The translations under genes and the position numbers were made by a program. Under the pieces are notes generated by a model that saw only the letters and a program-made list of their open reading frames with translations, was not told the origin of the DNA and made no database searches. Shown here piece after piece: positions 62,023 through 64,000 of a DNA stretch of 64,000 bases (the first letter of the stretch is position 1; every line of letters begins with the position of its first letter). Location of the stretch: NCBI GenBank assembly GCA_023391335.1, contig JAEWBG010000020.1:1-64000 (forward strand), in the 5' to 3' direction. Source of the DNA: Pseudomonadota bacterium. Its GTDB lineage: Bacteria; Pseudomonadota; Gammaproteobacteria; Steroidobacterales; Steroidobacteraceae.

Positions 62023-63105
62023 ATGAAGGCCGACGCGATGGCGACTCGGATGTCCGTTCTGACGCGTGCGCTTCCTATGAAGGTGCTGCTCGTCGATGAC
62101 GACGAGCTCGAGCTAGAGCTCATGGCGGACCGCCTGAAGAGCGCGGGATTCGAGATTACCTGCGCCACAAACGGCGCGGAGGCGTTGGCCAAGGTTGAGC
62201 AGACTTGGTATCCGCTGATCATCACGGACTGGCAGATGCCGGTCATGGATGGGATTCAATTTACCGAAGCATTGCGCTCGCGGGGTCTCACCGACACCTA
62301 CGTGATTATGTTGACTATGCGCGAGGGGAGCGACGACTACGAGCGCGGCTACGTCGCGGGGGTCGACGATTACCTCACGAAAAAAGTCCCAGATGCAGAG
62401 CTGTTCGCTCGCATCCATGCCGCTTTCAACACGCTCGCGCTGCGCCGCTCTCTCAAAGAGACGCAGAATGCCTTGCAGTGCTCTAACGTGGTTGATCCGG
62501 AATCGGGTGCATTCACGAATGCGGAGTTGGTCGTGCGATTGCATTCAGAAGTGCGCCGCGCCCAACGCTACGGGCGGCAGCTCTGTCTGATCACGACGGG
62601 CATCGCCGGGCTGCCACCGCCTGCGACCAGGCAGTTCGATCCCGATCGCCTGCGGACGCTCGTGCAGGTGCTTCAGAGCGGCATTCGCGCCCATGTCGAT
62701 TGGGTCGGACGCGTGGAGTCATCCGAAGGCGAGTGCTTCGCGGTTGTCTTACCCGAAGCCGGCTTGAGCGATGCGCCAGTGATCAAAGAACGTCTGTTGA
62801 ACGCACTGCGCAGTTTCAGCGACGCCCAAGGACTGAAGCTGCAATTCACCTTCGGATTGGCGGCGCTCGAGCGCGGTGGCTTCGAAGGCGTTGCGGTGGA
62901 CGCGCGCGAAATGATCGAAGTCGCCGAGAACTGCCGACGCTGCAATGGCCGCATCGGCACCGAGCAGCTCGGCGCGGTCCAGCGAAGCGTGGCGGGGCAC
63001 GTCGGTATCTCTTGCCGTCATGGCTACGCGATCGACAGCGAATGCCGCCTGCAATCGCCAGGGGTGCTCGCGGCGCGCCCCAAATCCAAGCCAGTTGAAT
63101 CCTAG
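62023..63105 (+). CDS. Response regulator with degenerate GGDEF domain
   Basis: 360 residues. A receiver domain (~19-140) with DDD at ~30-32, acceptor D69 (IITDWQMPVMDG) and a KK near the usual Lys. Residues ~160-315 follow the GGDEF fold (DPESGAFTNAELVVRL start, QRYGRQLCLI strand), but the signature loop reads EGECF in place of GG(D/E)EF. Diguanylate cyclase activity is therefore unlikely; it may bind a partner or nucleotide. The C-terminal ~45 residues are unusual. An AAAGGAGAG site lies ~7 nt before ATG 62023. It sits between leuS and lptE, which are normally adjacent. Confidence 0.85.
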   Translation: MKADAMATRMSVLTRALPMKVLLVDDDELELELMADRLKSAGFEITCATNGAEALAKVEQTWYPLIITDWQMPVMDGIQFTEALRSRGLTDTYVIMLTMREGSDDYERGYVAGVDDYLTKKVPDAELFARIHAAFNTLALRRSLKETQNALQCSNVVDPESGAFTNAELVVRLHSEVRRAQRYGRQLCLITTGIAGLPPPATRQFDPDRLRTLVQVLQSGIRAHVDWVGRVESSEGECFAVVLPEAGLSDAPVIKERLLNALRSFSDAQGLKLQFTFGLAALERGGFEGVAVDAREMIEVAENCRRCNGRIGTEQLGAVQRSVAGHVGISCRHGYAIDSECRLQSPGVLAARPKSKPVES

Positions 63106-63289
63106 TACGGCGACGAACGCGCTTTCGTCCCTCGCTTAAGGTCATGCGGTTGACCTTGCTGCACTGTGTCGCGAATATGGCGACCGGAGTGGCGGGCGCT
63201 TTCACGCCCGGTCTAGCGAGTTCCTGATGATCTATTTTGCGAGATGCGCGGCATCGAAGACCTTGGCGGCGTTGCGCGCCATCGAGTTC

Positions 63290-63766
63290 ATGCGATGCGC
63301 GTCCGTTGCGCTGGCGCTCTGGTCATTGGCCGGCTGCGGTTGGCACTTGCAGGGCGTGACGCGCCTACCTGAATCGGTTTCCACCGCCTACATCGACACC
63401 GAAGATCGCTACAGCGATTTCTATCGAGCCCTGCGCGATAGTCTCACGGCGGCCGGCGTCCATCTGGCCGAGGACTCGCGTAGTGCCGGCGCTATCGTGA
63501 AAGTCATCAAAGAGACGACGGGGCAGCGCGTGCTCTCCGTGTCGGCTCGCAACACTCCCGAAGAGTACGAAGTTTTTTACCAAGTGGAGTACTCGGTCAG
63601 CAACCAAGCCGACGAGCTGATTCCTCCGCAAAAAATCGAACTGACGCGAGATTACAGCTTCGATGAGCGTGCGGTGCTCGCGAAGCAACGCGAACAGGGG
63701 ATTCTGCGGCAGGCGTTGGCACGAGACCTGGCGGCTCAGGTCGTGCGACGCATGGCGGCTCTGTAG
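63290..63766 (+). CDS. lptE: LPS-assembly lipoprotein LptE
   Basis: Outer-membrane lipoprotein of 158 residues that plugs the LptD translocon during lipopolysaccharide insertion. The signal peptide is short with lipobox SLAGC (Cys at ~16), followed by the family-typical GWHLQG start. Motifs ESVSTAYI and RxLRDSLTAAGV, the EYEVFYQVEYSV strand and DLAAQVVRRM C-terminal helix match LptE. An in-frame ATG at 63227 would add 21 residues ahead of the signal peptide; 63290 is preferred for the normal lipoprotein signal. holA, which often follows, is not seen; a sensor gene begins instead. Confidence 0.88.
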   Translation: MRCASVALALWSLAGCGWHLQGVTRLPESVSTAYIDTEDRYSDFYRALRDSLTAAGVHLAEDSRSAGAIVKVIKETTGQRVLSVSARNTPEEYEVFYQVEYSVSNQADELIPPQKIELTRDYSFDERAVLAKQREQGILRQALARDLAAQVVRRMAAL

Positions 63767-63823
63767 AGGCGGCAGCAAAGGATCGAAGCTTTGGTGCAGG
63801 AAGGATCCAAGCCCCGGGCACAC

Positions 63824-64000
63824 ATGCGGCTGACGCAGAACTATGTTCTGTGGTTCTCCGTTGCAGCGTTGATCACGCTGTTAGCTGCGGCGGCCATCGC
63901 TTCGTGGGCTGTCACCCGGCAATTCTCTTCCGTCCATCAATCCTACAAACTTGCACAGCGCACCCAGCACATCTTGGGTTCCCTGCAGTCGATTCTATCG
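63824..64000 (+). CDS. Membrane sensor protein, N-terminal part only (runs off the window)
   Basis: 59 residues visible before the window ends. A membrane helix at ~8-32 is followed by a helical segment (SSVHQSYKLAQRTQHILGSL) that resembles the start of a CHASE3-type periplasmic sensor domain. It is likely a sensor histidine kinase, or possibly a chemoreceptor or cyclase; the output domain is out of view. AGGAAGGA lies upstream, and an in-frame GTG at 63794 is an alternative start. Confidence 0.6.
   Translation, partial: MRLTQNYVLWFSVAALITLLAAAAIASWAVTRQFSSVHQSYKLAQRTQHILGSLQSILS

Overview
The window reads as the chromosome of a free-living, flagellated, Gram-negative gammaproteobacterium with moderately high GC. 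The evidence is leuS followed at a distance by lptE, a two-partner secretion pair, outer-membrane OmpA and beta-barrel proteins, a che2-like chemotaxis cluster, a FliK/FlhB-like pair and sigma-28-type promoters. An environmental lineage near Steroidobacterales, Nevskiales or Xanthomonadales is a guess from gene content only. No rRNA, tRNA, CRISPR array, transposase or prophage gene was seen.

Layout. 111-3735: two ABC permeases and a periplasmic adaptor of a MacAB-like exporter, with the ATPase presumably upstream of the window. 4680-5393: a PAP2 phosphatase gene flanked by a ~140 bp direct repeat. 5877-8174 (minus): a DUF349 coiled-coil protein. 8424-11437 (minus): a translationally coupled pair of secreted carbohydrate-active proteins, an alpha-glucuronidase-like hydrolase and a polysaccharide deacetylase. 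11843-44164: a 32 kb surface-protein block containing a TpsB transporter, a 5,362-residue TpsA adhesin, a ~3,030-residue DUF11/SdrD-B-like repeat protein and an OmpA/beta-barrel protein that overlaps it by 4 nt. 44447-46614: DUF2802, FlhB-C-like and FliK-like genes. 47500-55810: a complete chemotaxis cluster (STAS, CheY, CheA, MCP, CheW, CheR, CheD, CheB) behind a near-consensus sigma-28 promoter. 56115-58844: an HDOD protein with its own sigma-28-like promoter, and a receiver-GAF-histidine kinase. 59129-64000: leuS, a receiver with a degenerate GGDEF domain, lptE, and the start of a membrane sensor protein.

The most unusual content lies between genes. Two kinds of non-coding structure recur. 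The first is a chain of mini-hairpins (stems 3-6 bp, loops 3-5 nt) strung on ~6-nt purine spacers of AGGAAG type. These often begin within a few bases of a stop codon and often switch strand midway, so the whole intergenic region could fold back on itself. They lie at about 3741-4490, 5455-5625, 29762-30360, 46708-47430, 55812-55905 and 58846-59045. The second is foldback elements built of degenerate 7- or 8-nt tandem words. The word differs at each site but the design is the same, and these elements sit at three of the gene boundaries inside the che cluster. I do not recognise the mini-hairpin chains as a named repeat family.

How the genes fit together: the chemotaxis genes form one signalling pathway, with a transmembrane receptor whose C-terminus carries a CheR/CheB-docking pentapeptide. 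The HDOD and kinase genes and the FliK/FlhB pair extend this motility theme. The giant proteins and the carbohydrate enzymes suggest a surface-attached or matrix-building life style. Start sites were chosen by eye from ribosome binding sites, overlaps and signal peptides, and all function calls rest on motif reading without database searches.
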